DNA from: Neoechinorhynchus agilis
Taxonomy: Eukaryota > Acanthocephala
DNA: 64,000 nt
Assembly: GCA_051530055.1 (NCBI GenBank)
Contig: CM121341.1
Span: forward strand, 18,848,001 to 18,912,000
Direction of reading: 5' to 3'
Part shown: in pieces, positions 34,616-45,278 of the stretch
How positions within the stretch are numbered: position 1 is the stretch's first letter
Layout of the letters: the number at the start of each line of letters is the position of its first letter
Translations under genes and position numbers: made by a program
The notes under the pieces: model-generated
Seen by the model: only the letters and a program-made list of their open reading frames with translations
The model's database searches: none
What the model was told of the DNA's origin: nothing

Positions 34616-35817
34616 TCACAGTTGTTTCCGCACCGGAGATTCTTCACTGTCATCAGATTTATCATTCTTTGCGGACAATGATTTTTCTGCTTCATCTGCT
34701 TCTGCTTCTTGCATATCTGAGTCTCCATAAAGAATTTTCCAATCAAAGTCGAAACGCTGCAGTTGTTCGACTTTCCTATTAGCACCGCTGTTTAAAAAAA
34801 TCCTCCAATCATAATCGCGGCATTCCTTCGTAGCTTCGGACCAGTCGGTATGCTTATCTTCCTCTTCCTTTTTTTTCATAAGCTTTATCCATGAAATATG
34901 TGCCCGCCGGTGACTTCTGATATTAGATAAAGCGTCTGGTTCCGGTACACCTTCTGCCGTTATTCGCCTTAGGTATCCAGCGTCATCTTCTTCTTCTGGC
35001 TTCATCTCGGTTACTTGAATATATTTCCCGTCATATTCCTCGGACGAAGAAATCATATTTTCCCAGCTATCTTCAAATCTAATATTTTGATCAATTTTGT
35101 TTTGATGAACTCGTACTGGCCGCATTTTTCCCTCTAAAGTTCCATCTGAATTGTTGTAAAAATCTCTTGAACTGCAAGCGGTAGCGGTGGAAGATTCAGC
35201 GCTAACAACGTAGTCGCTATCACTTGACGGGATGGGCCGATTTGCTTGGTCATCAAAACTATCGATTCCTGACCAGTCATCACTGGGGTCGCTGTGCAAA
35301 TCTTCAATTGAATTTTCATTTGCAATTTCTTCTTGGGCGTGGTCTGAAAGGATTATATTAGCTTTTAATTAACGAATATTTTAAACTTACTTGTGGCATT
35401 TGGAATTTGTTCCGTGTTTTGAAAATTTTCGTCCGGGGAGGTGTGGTCGGCGGAATTGTTTTCGGGTACAACCTCCGAATTTGACTTTTCAATTGTAACA
35501 GTACGACTTTTATCGCACACTCGAATGGTATAATCAAAATTCATTTCGTCATTTAACTTTGAATTTGATATTAGATCGCCTATATATTGCCAAGTGATGC
35601 TTACCTCATTTTTGAAGCGAACACTGCTAAGTATTGCATTATTAAAGCGGCCTATCAATTCCAGGCACAAGTTCAAATCCGCTAAGAAATCTGATGATCC
35701 CACAAATCCGGTTCGATCGGTTGTGAGAGATTCATGTAGGATGACTCGGTAAGTGAATACATCGTTTCCGCGTGGAAGTATTAGAAAACGAGGAATATTA
35801 CAGCTTTGATTGTTCAT
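34616..35817 (-). CDS. MNN-family gene, copy C (complete, two exons, 384 aa)
   Basis: Exon 1 35817-35391, intron 35390-35344 (47 nt), exon 2 35343-34616. The spliced frame has 385 codons with no break. It is three residues shorter than copy B in the acidic tail (AEADEAEK against AEEAEVEEAEK) and differs at scattered residues. The same domains are present: mixed N-terminal part, Ser/Asp-rich middle, RSHRRAHISW, DYDWRIFLN and FDFDWKILYGD. AG lies directly before the ATG. It faces the copy at 37350 head to head. Confidence 0.7.
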
Positions 35818-36108
35818 CTAAAAGAAGATTTACAATTTTTAGGAAATTTCAAATTCGCTCTAATATATGTTTGGAATGCGATAGCGAAGCCTGATGTGTC
35901 CTATCGGTTGATGTTAGTTAGCAATGAGTACAGTTCTAAAGAGAACTGGCTGGATTCCTTTGTTCATATGGAGGAAATGAAGCTGATTGGTCGCACTTGT
36001 TCAGCATATCACGTTTCTTTTTCCATCAAACTTCAAATAAACGCAGTTGTTACATCAATCAATCGGCTTTTAAGTGGTAGACACACATCATATATTTGCA
36101 CTCGGTGA
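35806..36108 (+). CDS. Divergent exon upstream of MNN copy C (long form)
   Basis: The frame is open for 100 codons and begins inside MNN exon 1 on the opposite strand. A TTG is the first codon, so the real start may be the ATG at 35911 (LMLVSNEYSSKENW). The shared end is GRHTSYICTR followed by the GTGAGA donor-like site. Product not recognised. Confidence 0.35.
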   Translation: MIVHLKEDLQFLGNFKFALIYVWNAIAKPDVSYRLMLVSNEYSSKENWLDSFVHMEEMKLIGRTCSAYHVSFSIKLQINAVVTSINRLLSGRHTSYICTR

Positions 36109-37058
36109 GATCAGATTGTGGTAAATATAAAAAGGCCGCACCGAAAAATCTATTATCTCATTGTTTCTTAACAATGGGAAAATATAGATATTTTCACAGC
36201 TGTAGTTTTTATGGCACTTAATGTTCATAATAGACATTGATGGGGATAATTGATGATTACACAAACGTTTTGCTTTATGATGGGTCATTAAAAGCATTTC
36301 GTACAAATGAAATGACTTAATTTTAATACTAATATTTATTCCACACATTTGTATATTAAGTTAAATGTTCAAAGCGAAGATTTAATGAATTGATGTAATT
36401 TGTAACTATATTCTCCATAATTTTAATTGTTGACTGTAGTGTATCATTTTTTGAATATTTCGTTCGGATTTTTAGAAGCGTTGCTTTTGTCTTGACCTTT
36501 TAAATAATTTTTTATTAAAGCCTTTTGGAACATCTTCGGGTTTAATCAATAGTTTCTTTGTAAGTTTTCGCAATTGGGAAAACTAAAAAACGAGATTCGA
36601 AAACACTTTAATAAAAAAAATTATTTAAAACGCCAAGACCTAAACAACATTTTTAATCATATACCACGGTACATCGCATATCAACTGTAGAATTTTCCTT
36701 CACGTTGTTAATCTTTTGCCGCGAAGCCTTTCAAAAGATTAGATTGGGCATATATGCTGCCTACTGCTGAAGATGATTTTTTCTTTTTAGGAGCAAATTT
36801 TTTGTCTATGCTTAGCAAATAAATATTAGTTTTAAAATTATGCCATTTCATTGGTGCGAAATGTTTTCAATGTCCTATTATAAAGCAACACGCAAGTGCA
36901 ATTATCAATTATACCCATCAATGTTTATTATAAACATTCAGTGCAATATAAACCGCAACCGTGAAAATAGCCATATTTTCTTATTTTTTTAAAGAAACAT
37001 GAAACTTTAAGACGATAGCTTAATTTCTTCGGCCTTTTATATTGACCATAATCTGATC

Positions 37059-37259
37059 TCACCGAGTGCAAATATATGATGTGTGTCTACCACTTAAAAG
37101 CTGATTGATTGATGTAACAACTGCGGTTATTTGATGTTTGATAGAAAAAGAAACGTGATATGCTGAACAAGTGCGACCAATCAGCTTCATTTCCTCCATA
37201 TGAACAAAGGAATCCAGCCAGTTCTCTTTAGAACTACACTCATTGCTAACTAACGTCAA
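37059..37259 (-). CDS. Divergent exon upstream of MNN copy at 37350
   Basis: Mirror of 35806-36108 and nearly identical to 1757-1957, with one residue different (GRTCS against GHTCS). Confidence 0.35.
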   Translation of the reverse strand: MTLVSNECSSKENWLDSFVHMEEMKLIGRTCSAYHVSFSIKHQITAVVTSINQLLSGRHTSYICTR

Positions 37260-37349
37260 CCGATAGGATACACCAGACTTCGCTATCGCATTCCAAACCT
37301 ATATTAGAGCGAATTTGAAATTTCCTAAAAATTGTAAATCTTCTTTTAG

Positions 37350-38560
37350 ATGAACAATCAAAGCTGTAATATTCCTCGTTTTCTAATACTTCCACGCGGA
37401 AACGATGTATTCACTTACCGAGTCATCCTACATGAATCTCTCACAACCGATCGAACCGGATTTGTGGGATCATCAGATTTCTTAGCGGATTTGAACTTGT
37501 GCCTGGAATTGATAGGCCGCTTTAATAATGCAATACTTAGCAGTGTTCGCTTCATAAATGAGGTTAGCATCACTAGGGAATATATAGGCGATCTAATATC
37601 AAATTCAAAGTTAAATGACGAAATGTATTTTGATTATACCATTCGTGTGTGCGATAAAAGTCGTACTGTTACAATTGAAAAGTCAAATTCGGAGGTTGTA
37701 CCCGAAAAAAATTCCGCCGACCACACTTCCCCTTACGAAAATTTTCAAAACACGGAACAAATTCCAAATGCCACAAGTAAGTTTAAAATATTCTTTAATT
37801 AAAAACTAATATAATCCTTTCAGACCACGCCCAAGAAGACATTGCAAATGAGAACCCATTTGAAGATTTGCACAGCGACCCCAGTGATGACTGGTCAGGA
37901 ATGGATAGTTTTTATGACCAAACACATCGGCCCATCCCATCAAGTGATAGCGACTACGTTGTTAGCGCTGAATCTTCCACCGCTACCGCTTGCAGTTCAA
38001 AAGATTTTTACAACAATTCAGATGGAACTTTAGAAGGAAAAATGCGGCCAGTACGAGTTCATCAAAACAAAATTGATCAAAATATTAGATTTGAAGATAG
38101 CTGGGAAAATATGATTTCTTCGTCCGAGGAATATGATGGGAAATATATTCAAGTAACCGAGATGAAGCCAGAAGAAGAAGATGACGCTGGATACCTAAGG
38201 CGAATAACGGCAGAAGGTGTACCGGAACCAGACGCTTTATCTAATATCAGAAGTCACCGGCGGGCACATATTTCGTGGATAAAGCTTATGAAAAAAAAGG
38301 AAGAGGAAGATAAGCATATCGACTGGTCCGAAGCTACGAAGGAATGCCGCGATTATGATTGGAGGATTTTTTTAAACAGCGGTGCTAATAGGAAAGTCGA
38401 ACAACTGCAGCGTTTCGACTTTGATTGGAAAATTCTTTATGGAGACTCAGATATGCAAGAAGCAGAAGAAGCAGAAGTGGAAGAAGCAGAAAAATCATTG
38501 TCAGCAAAGAATGATAAATCTGATGACAGTGAAGAATCTCCGGTGCGGAAACAACTGTGA
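37350..38560 (+). CDS. MNN-family gene, right copy of palindrome 3 (complete, 387 aa)
   Basis: Exon 1 37350-37776, intron 37777-37823 (47 nt), exon 2 37824-38560. The protein is identical to copy B 35.3 kb away, so the two are products of one recent block copy. The frame and splice sites are intact. Its 3' side carries the type 2 flank (from 38812), unlike copy B. Confidence 0.7.
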
Positions 38561-39567
38561 TTCAAATTAAATTATGGGGTGGGCGGAACGTTGCTACAAA
38601 ACCAGTAAAAGTGTATAGCGTTTGTAACTGATAAGGATAAAACAAATAAATATTTGCAACTCGTATTTGAGTGCGGAAATGAGAGGATAAAGCAGTTTTG
38701 CTCATTTGTAATGTTTGTTGAAATTGTCTGTCAAATGCAAAGCATCGGAATAGAGACAAATTTATGCTGGAAGAGATAATTGCAACATATTGCTGCACAC
38801 TTTCTGTTGAAATGTGTTGTTGGGACCGTCTTTTTATACATTTGCCGATATTGATGAATCTCTTAGAGATTTTATCGTAAGAATTTGTCAATCTGTCATA
38901 AGGATCTGTCAAGGACAACAATTTTCCTAAGTTTAATCCATCACAATAATAAAATCAAAATGACTTTAAGCTCATTAAATAGGAATATAACATTTTGAAT
39001 TTAAAATATTTGTGCCAAAATAACAACAATACCGATTATGCGATCCTCAGCTCGGGGACAGTTGATGTATCGTTATCTTTGATTGTGCAATCCCGACGAA
39101 TCTTTTCCCTTTGGGTTTCATTGACGAGACTAAAATCTTAACGATGTGCCTACGATTTTCAGAGTTATGGCATTTAGCTTTTCAATGCAAGGAGGCTCCT
39201 GTAAGCATATTTTGTGCTGCTGCAACTCGGCGATCAGTGAAAGAGGTGATCTCTGTTGAACTCCATTTCTGGAAAAAAGATTTGGATTCCATCAAGTATT
39301 GAATCTTAGAAATCATATTAAGACCTTATATTAAAATGAAATAAGATCTTATATAAGAGTACTTTGTCTAATGCCCCGAATACTTTGTTTAGATTCAGTT
39401 GGATTAATAGTTTATTTGCATCAACGATCTCATTCATAAAATGGAGTTCCGCTAACAGAGATTGTATTCTACAGCGACGAATAAACCCGTGAAAATCTGT
39501 GGAATTAGATGACAAGAATCTTAAAATGTATATATTTAGAATTTATCATTCGTTTAAGACACGAGAT
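38561..39567. repeat. Type 2 flank, right arm end of palindrome 3
   Basis: After the 250 bp common to all MNN copies it turns at 38812 into sequence shared with 34100-34200 (inverted) and 54518-55220 (direct). It includes the minus-strand RT fragment 39515-39318. The frame at 39111-39302 is preserved at 54827-55018 but has no recognisable content. Confidence 0.7.
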
Positions 39568-40090
39568 GATCGATTTTCTAGAGTTGTTCTTCGATGAAAA
39601 AACTTCGACTTTACCTCGCCTTAGAAAGGAATGCGAAGGTACTACACTAATTGACTTGAATCATTTATACACTGAGCAAGAATACCTGCAAGAAAATCGC
39701 TATGGTACGAAGGTTTGCCCAATGACAAATTACTATCATAAAGGACTTAATAACAAACAGAAACCGCTTGTTGATAACTTAGTAGCATATTGAAGATTCC
39801 AATGGAACTCAGCAGAGAAATTTACTCGAGGACAACTAAAAGAGAAACCAAGCGCTTAAATCCAAAGCGAACTATACAAATCGCAGCGCACGAAACGGGT
39901 CAGAATGAAGCGAATCGAATTTAGAAAAAAGCTAAAAAACAACAACAAGGAGATATCTGCAATCCAAGGAGACCGAGAATCTAAATCAAAGTCGAAAATG
40001 TCACAGGAAAGGAGAAGTCTGATCCACATCCATCTTTCCAATAGTGACAGAACCTCAGAATCTAATGGAAACCAAGAGCATTCAACTTGA
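39545..40090 (+). CDS. Hypothetical frames conserved in two duplicated blocks
   Basis: Frames 39509-39793 (MIDFLELFFDEKTSTLPRL..., TEQEYLQENRYGTKVCPMTN) and 39905-40090 (basic, KKLKNNNKEISAIQGDRES) recur with unchanged protein at 55189-55473 and 55585-55770. As the surrounding DNA is also nearly identical, this shows recent copying, not selection. They might be exons of one gene; no motif recognised. Confidence 0.25.
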
Positions 40091-40481
40091 CAAAGAGATC
40101 AAAACACAAAAAAGCAAGATCGTTGTTGTGTCGTTTGGTAAAAGGCGTAATCGCTAGGTTTATGCGTCGTTTACAAGGGATCCTTCGATTTACATCGAAA
40201 TCTATTCTAAAATGTAAACTGATAACTGCTAAGTAAAAAACTCTCTCTGAGTGTAAAATTCTGACGTTTACAATTTCTTTAAAACGCAAACACAATAACG
40301 TTCAAGTAAAATCAAACATTCTCACGAACAAAAGTTTTTCTAGGTTTTTCCATTGCTTCATCTACTCTGAAACATCAGTCTGCAATTTTAGTGCGGAACA
40401 AAGTTAGATGATTTCCGCAGTTCAAAATATTACCGCAATTCCATGGAAAAATTGAAAGATTGATTTCCTTTTTAAATGAAC

Positions 40482-41385
40482 TTGAATCACCCTTCAGTTT
40501 AAGAAGTCGAAATGCTCGAATTCATTTTAAATCACTCGAAAGAGCGCATCGACCCCGATCTATTAAAATAGCGAACGAAACGTGCACTCGATTCGACGTT
40601 GAAAAACAAAAATTTGTAAATAGGAAAGAAAGCCGGTTTTGTTTTTAGGCGTCGATCGCATTACGTCGACATATTCATTTATTGACTTTACGTTTTGTTA
40701 TCGTCAGAGAATTACCAACGTTCACATAATAAAACGTATTTTAGACTTCAAGAGTTGTTTACAATATACGCGCTTTTTTTTAAAAGCATAGAATTATTGA
40801 AAAAATTAATCTTCTTTCAATTCTTATTTCGAATGTCTCCGATTGACCGAAAAGCAGAAAGTACTTCAAACTAAAGAAGTTTTCGACAAATTCGAATTGT
40901 TAGACTGAAGCAAGCTGTTATATTTTATTTTACTATTAATGTTGTGAAGTACTAAATTAACCGCAGTCTTAAAATAAAATTTAAACCTTTTTGGTCCTTT
41001 GCTTACACCCTGCAAAGATATGCTCATAGAAATTGGGTTTATTTAACTAATTTTAGTTTCTTAAATACTAGGCGATAGGGGAACTTTTAAAGATCCTTGT
41101 TCAGTCGCACATCAATCGATTGTCAAATAATATTCTTTTTCTGGACCGATCAACAAGTGCAATGAATAAACCATATCGATTTCCTTAATTCTGTAAACAC
41201 GATGAATTGTTCGAAAGTATTGTCAATTAAGATTTGTTATTTATAAGTGTAACAACCAGAAAGAAATAATATGTGGAATTAAAAGAAATATGGGCGTGAA
41301 AAAGCATTTGGTATTCCTGATTTCGGGTTCAAAACGTAATTCTTGCGATAATTTGAAAGGTTAATCTCGCCAAAGAATACACATA
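40482..41385. repeat. Copy 2 of the unit seen at 31787-32695 and 56157-58853
   Basis: AT-rich and without a recognised gene. Its right end is split by the PLE at 41386-42831 and resumes at 42832-42862. Confidence 0.75.
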
Positions 41386-41401
41386 ATATTTTATTGAAAT
41401 A

Positions 41402-41429
41402 TTTCGACCCTCACGTGGGCCTTCTTCAG
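41402..41429 (-). ncRNA. Hammerhead-ribozyme-like motif, left end of PLE
   Basis: Minus strand CUGAAGA, A, GGCCC / GGGUC stem (one G-U pair), GAAA, followed by AUAUUU...AAAUAU able to form a 6-bp stem III. Confidence 0.6.
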
Positions 41430-42761
41430 TCAATCTGAAAAGGTCAGGGTTTTTTGCGATCGCTTTTCCACTCCCCCTTATCAGGCGGTATTCTGAGTTT
41501 CAGTTTGTAGTCCGCTTTGTTACCCTCGAAAGTTGGAAGGTATTTGATGCAACTGGCTTCCATCACCAATCGTCCGAATCGATCGAGATTACGTGACAAC
41601 ACCTTTGTGTTGTTGAAATCGATTCGATGACCAGTTTTCGACCAGATACGTCGACGACACGTTCATTTTGATGGATCCATCTCTCGTGACGCCTGCAGAT
41701 CTCCATAAACAACTCAACACAAAAGACATGAACATCCAGTAAACGATGGAGGTTGAGGACCATGGTTGGAATCGGATTTCTTAAATTCCATTCCTGGTAT
41801 CGTATTCTGGACCAGATACGTCGACGACACGTTCATTTTGATTGATCCATCTCTCGTGACGCCTGTAGATCTCCATAAACAACTCAACACAAAAGACATG
41901 AACATCCAGTGGACGATGGAGGTTGAGGACCATGGTCATTTTTCATTTGCTGACGTTTCTATCCAACGGAGTGGATTACTTTACACGACAAGTGTATACA
42001 GGAAACGAGGAGTCTCAAACGGTTTCGTACCGTGGAATACCATGCAATCTCAAATGTACAAGGTGTCTAGAGTAAGACCCTTGTTTTATAGAGCCTTCAC
42101 ACACTGTAGTAATGAACACATACGAAATGAGGAGATCAAATATATCATCGAAAAGTCGGGGTCGCTGGGATATTCCCTACACCTAGTGGAGAAGTGCTTC
42201 AAAGATGTCAAATACAGTTTCGGAAAATCGCCAACTATTAAAAAGGAGAAGATTTTTCTCGAAGTACCTTTCCTTGATGAAGTTTCATTTAGGAACATGA
42301 AAAGGACAATCAAGTATGCGAATGACGAGTTGGCGATCGAAGTTTTTTGCAGGAGAGGTAGAACTTTGAATACGATCATCTCAAATATAAAAACGGAGCC
42401 ACGACTTGAGTCGGTCTATAAGATCCCTTGCATGGACTGTGACGAAGTGTATGTCGGACAAACTATTTATATCGACAGACGAATCCGATAACAGAAATGT
42501 GCAGTTAGCAAAAAAGAAGGATCTTAGCTCAGCAGTAGTTACGCATGTCATGAAAACTGGTCATCGAATCGATTTCAACAACACAAAGGTGTTGTCACGT
42601 AATCAGGATCGATTCGGACGATTGGTGATGGAAGCCAGTTGCATCAAATACCTTCCAACTTTTGAAGATAACAAAGCGGACTACAAACTGAAACTCAGAA
42701 TACCGCCTGATAAGGGGGAGTGGAAAAGCGATCGCAAAAAACCCTGACCTTTTCAGATTGA

Positions 42762-42789
42762 CTGAAGAAGACCCACGGGAGGGTCGAAA
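42762..42789 (+). ncRNA. Hammerhead-ribozyme-like motif, right end of PLE
   Basis: CUGAAGA, A, GACCC / GGGUC stem with 6-nt loop, GAAA, then a perfect AUAUUU/AAAUAU helix around CAAUA. The stem II pairing is perfect where the left-end copy has a G-U pair. Confidence 0.65.
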
Positions 42790-42862
42790 TATTTCAATAA
42801 AATATTATTTGTACTACTTCCCTTCTTTTGACAAAGAATACACAGTCAATATCCTGAAGACC

Positions 42863-43880
42863 GCATGAGTTTTTAGGTTTTATCACTTTATTTAATCCTC
42901 CAAATCGAAGTTAGTTCACGGGGTCCATTAAACTCTATCCTCTTAAACGCCTTCGGTGCCTTCGATTATCATCCAAAGACCTTTAGTACTTCTATATGTC
43001 CTCCATCCTACTAACACTCACCAACGCGCATATCCAACCTTCTGCAATTTTTCTCCTAAACTATTCAAAAAATAAATACATTTCACAAGAGGTGTGCTCT
43101 AATCTGCTCGTCCGAACTCATGCCCTTAGAAAAACACCTCTCTAATCTCTTAAAAGCACTCAAAGCGCCTTCATTCTCTTCCGCCTCGATTTCTACCACA
43201 CGTTTCACTTTTTACTCACACTTACAATACCCGTCGCCCCAACGTCTTCCATCCTTCAATTCCTCACAATCTCAACCTCCCCTCTTTCCTCATGACCGCT
43301 AAATCCTCCAACTGCGAATTGATTCGGAGGAAAAAACGGAAAACAACAACTAACAATGAAACAACCAAATTCAGCTCTCTATACAGGTTTTCCTTTTTCA
43401 ATACTGCCCAATCTTCTTGAATATCATGGCAGGAAATGGACCGGAGGAAAGGCCAACCTCACAGCCTCTCCAACAAACAGTAACCGCCAATTTCCACCCG
43501 ACCTGATCTTCCCACTCGACCCAAACAGTAATATACTCAGGTTCCGGTCGAACGGGAAAGTTAGTGGTTATTGTTTATAGGAGAGTTTGTCAGGTTATGT
43601 CTTTTCTTTGGTTCATTTCGGTTTATGATGTCCGAGAAGATTGGGCACTATGGACAAGGAACAGAAGTAGAGGGAGGTGCGAGGTATGGGAGGATGAAAC
43701 GAATTTAAATTGCTGGGAATAAAATGTGGTTAAAATTGTCGCGGTAGGGATGAGAGGCGTTTTGATTGTTTGGTAAAATTTTTATAAAGGCATTCGGTTT
43801 GCGGGGGAAATCAACTGTGCAAATTTGGAGGTTAAGATAAAGCTGTAGTAAAATCTGGATAGAGCGTTCAACTCTTAGTA
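42863..43880. other. No gene seen; one dispersed repeat
   Basis: C-rich on the plus strand from 42900 to 43530, with no frame I recognise. The stretch 43540-43640 belongs to dispersed repeat family 2. Confidence 0.35.
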
Positions 43881-43899
43881 TGTTGTTAGTCTGGAACTT

Positions 43900-44460
43900 C
43901 ATCGATGATTATAATAACACGTTTATTTACATATAAACACGTTTTACTTTTTTTTTGACTCAAATATTTTTTTTTCCTGACTACTATCGATTCTATTTGG
44001 TTACTTTTCTTTACATTCACCACCTCCCACCAAATTCCAGCTTTTGTCCTTCCTCGACCGTCGCCATCACGCTGGCAGCATTGCCCCGTTGTACTGCGAG
44101 CGAGATATTTTGTCGAAGGAATACGCCTGCCCTTGAATCTCCGGTCGTTTCTCTCAATTTCTTCGAGAGATCCTTGAGCAGAGAGAGTGCCGAGCTGCCG
44201 AGCGCTCCATACGTCTCTACCCCAAAGGGGACAAAATAGTGAGCCCTCGATAGCTGCATATATTTTCGTACCTTTCTCCCTTCCGCTGCACTGGCGGCAC
44301 CACCGGCGATTTCGAGGGAGTAGGGGATGTTGCTGGCTGCGAGGGTGTCCACACACGTGGCGTCCCAGAGAAGGCATTTGCCCTCCCGCCACGGGAAGAC
44401 CGAAATTCCATCGGGCCTACGGCCGTCTAGTCTGCAGAGGTGGGCGGGTTCCAGGATATG
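43900..44460 (-). mobile_element. R2-like LINE, 3' end copy
   Basis: Minus strand 44456-44017 encodes the nuclease core (LEPAHLCRLDGRRPDG, LLWDATCVDTLA) to the end (ISLAVQRGN) and stop. About 110 bp of 3' UTR follow. It is near-identical to the end of the copy at 56640. Truncated at 44460, just upstream of the nuclease RH box. Confidence 0.8.
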
Positions 44461-45278
44461 TAAAAAATGTAAGATCCACACACTTGTCAGCATCTATCTT
44501 TGCTAAACGGTGTACCCAGGTAACGTTTGGTCGTCATATACAATTGAGTTCAGATCATTAAATGCGGTTGTTGATTTTGAAGTGGATTACGGGTTCGGTC
44601 GAGTGGAAATATCCGTTGGGGGATGTCCGTTCGGGTGGGGATTGGCGGTTACTGTTTACGCGAGAGCTTGTGAGGTTGGGTCTTTCCACGGAAATGATGC
44701 GAGATCGAAACAGTTGACAGAAATGTCAGTTGTGACAGTGATAATTTGTGTGAATTGCAATTTGAGTAAGGGCAGAGGTTAAGTTCCTAATAATCGTCGA
44801 AATATTCGCAGTCTTTTGAACACCACTCGTTTCCAACGAATCTTCGTTTGAGTATGGCATACTGATGGCATCTACCAAAACTGCATTCTCCTTCGTGGCC
44901 TATTCGGACTTCTTGAGGCCTAAAAGGTAGAGGTAGATCATAGTTTGTAGTTAATGCGGATTCTCAGTCGTGACGAATTCCGATGTGACTGGTGCAGAAA
45001 TCACGTATGCATACGTCACACCGAACACGTACATCTTTATTGGTTTAAATTTAACCAAATCGCAGAAAAATATTAACGTTTTAGTAAGGAAACGTTTTAA
45101 AAGCCAATACCAAATGTATCTACATTACTTATTTTTGCGATTCGCTTGTGTCCTTATTAGCAAATCATGAGCACGTTTGGTGCCAAAGAATCCTGTGGCT
45201 GGCGAAGCGTCAGTCACCTGTTTCACTTGCTGCGTAAGATTGCGTTTCTCTCTCCAATTCGATATTTTACGCGTCTAG
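44461..45278. other. Repeat fragments and Abi upstream region
   Basis: 44576-44690 belongs to dispersed repeat family 2. 44800-44900 is shared with 61300-61400 (the LINE ORF1 region there), including CCAACGAATCTTCGTTTGAG. The remainder up to the Abi start has no gene I can see. Confidence 0.45.

Larger units (their letters stand above)
33461..36190. repeat. Left arm of MNN palindrome 3
   Basis: Reverse complement of about 37010-39567. It holds a LINE RT fragment (33505-33702), an R2-like tail insertion (34277-34455), MNN copy C and the divergent exon. Outside 33461/39567 the two sides are unrelated. Confidence 0.8.
41386..42831 (+). mobile_element. Penelope-like element with inverted 5' piece, flanked by a 13-bp target duplication
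   Basis: CAAAGAATACACA occurs directly before (41373-41385) and directly after (42832-42844) the element. The left 250 bp (41386-41640) are the element's own 3' end in reverse. The rest reads forward: RYVDDTFILIDPS (motif C), then a GIY-YIG endonuclease (VYKIPCMDCDEVYVGQTIY) near 42415-42475, a frame change, and the end box SCIKYLPTFEDNKADYKLKL. RT motifs A and B are absent. A segment of about 124 bp around YVDD is duplicated in tandem (41642-41765 and 41811-41935). Hammerhead-like motifs sit at both ends, pointing outwards. Confidence 0.85.

Noticed and set aside
42870-43530. C-rich region with frames 43120-43302 and 43356-43580
   Set aside because: Composition suggests coding or an old LINE, but I could not find a motif.
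44187-44561. Plus-strand frame with RRFRGSRGCCWLRG
   Set aside because: Antisense of the R2-like nuclease; same reason.
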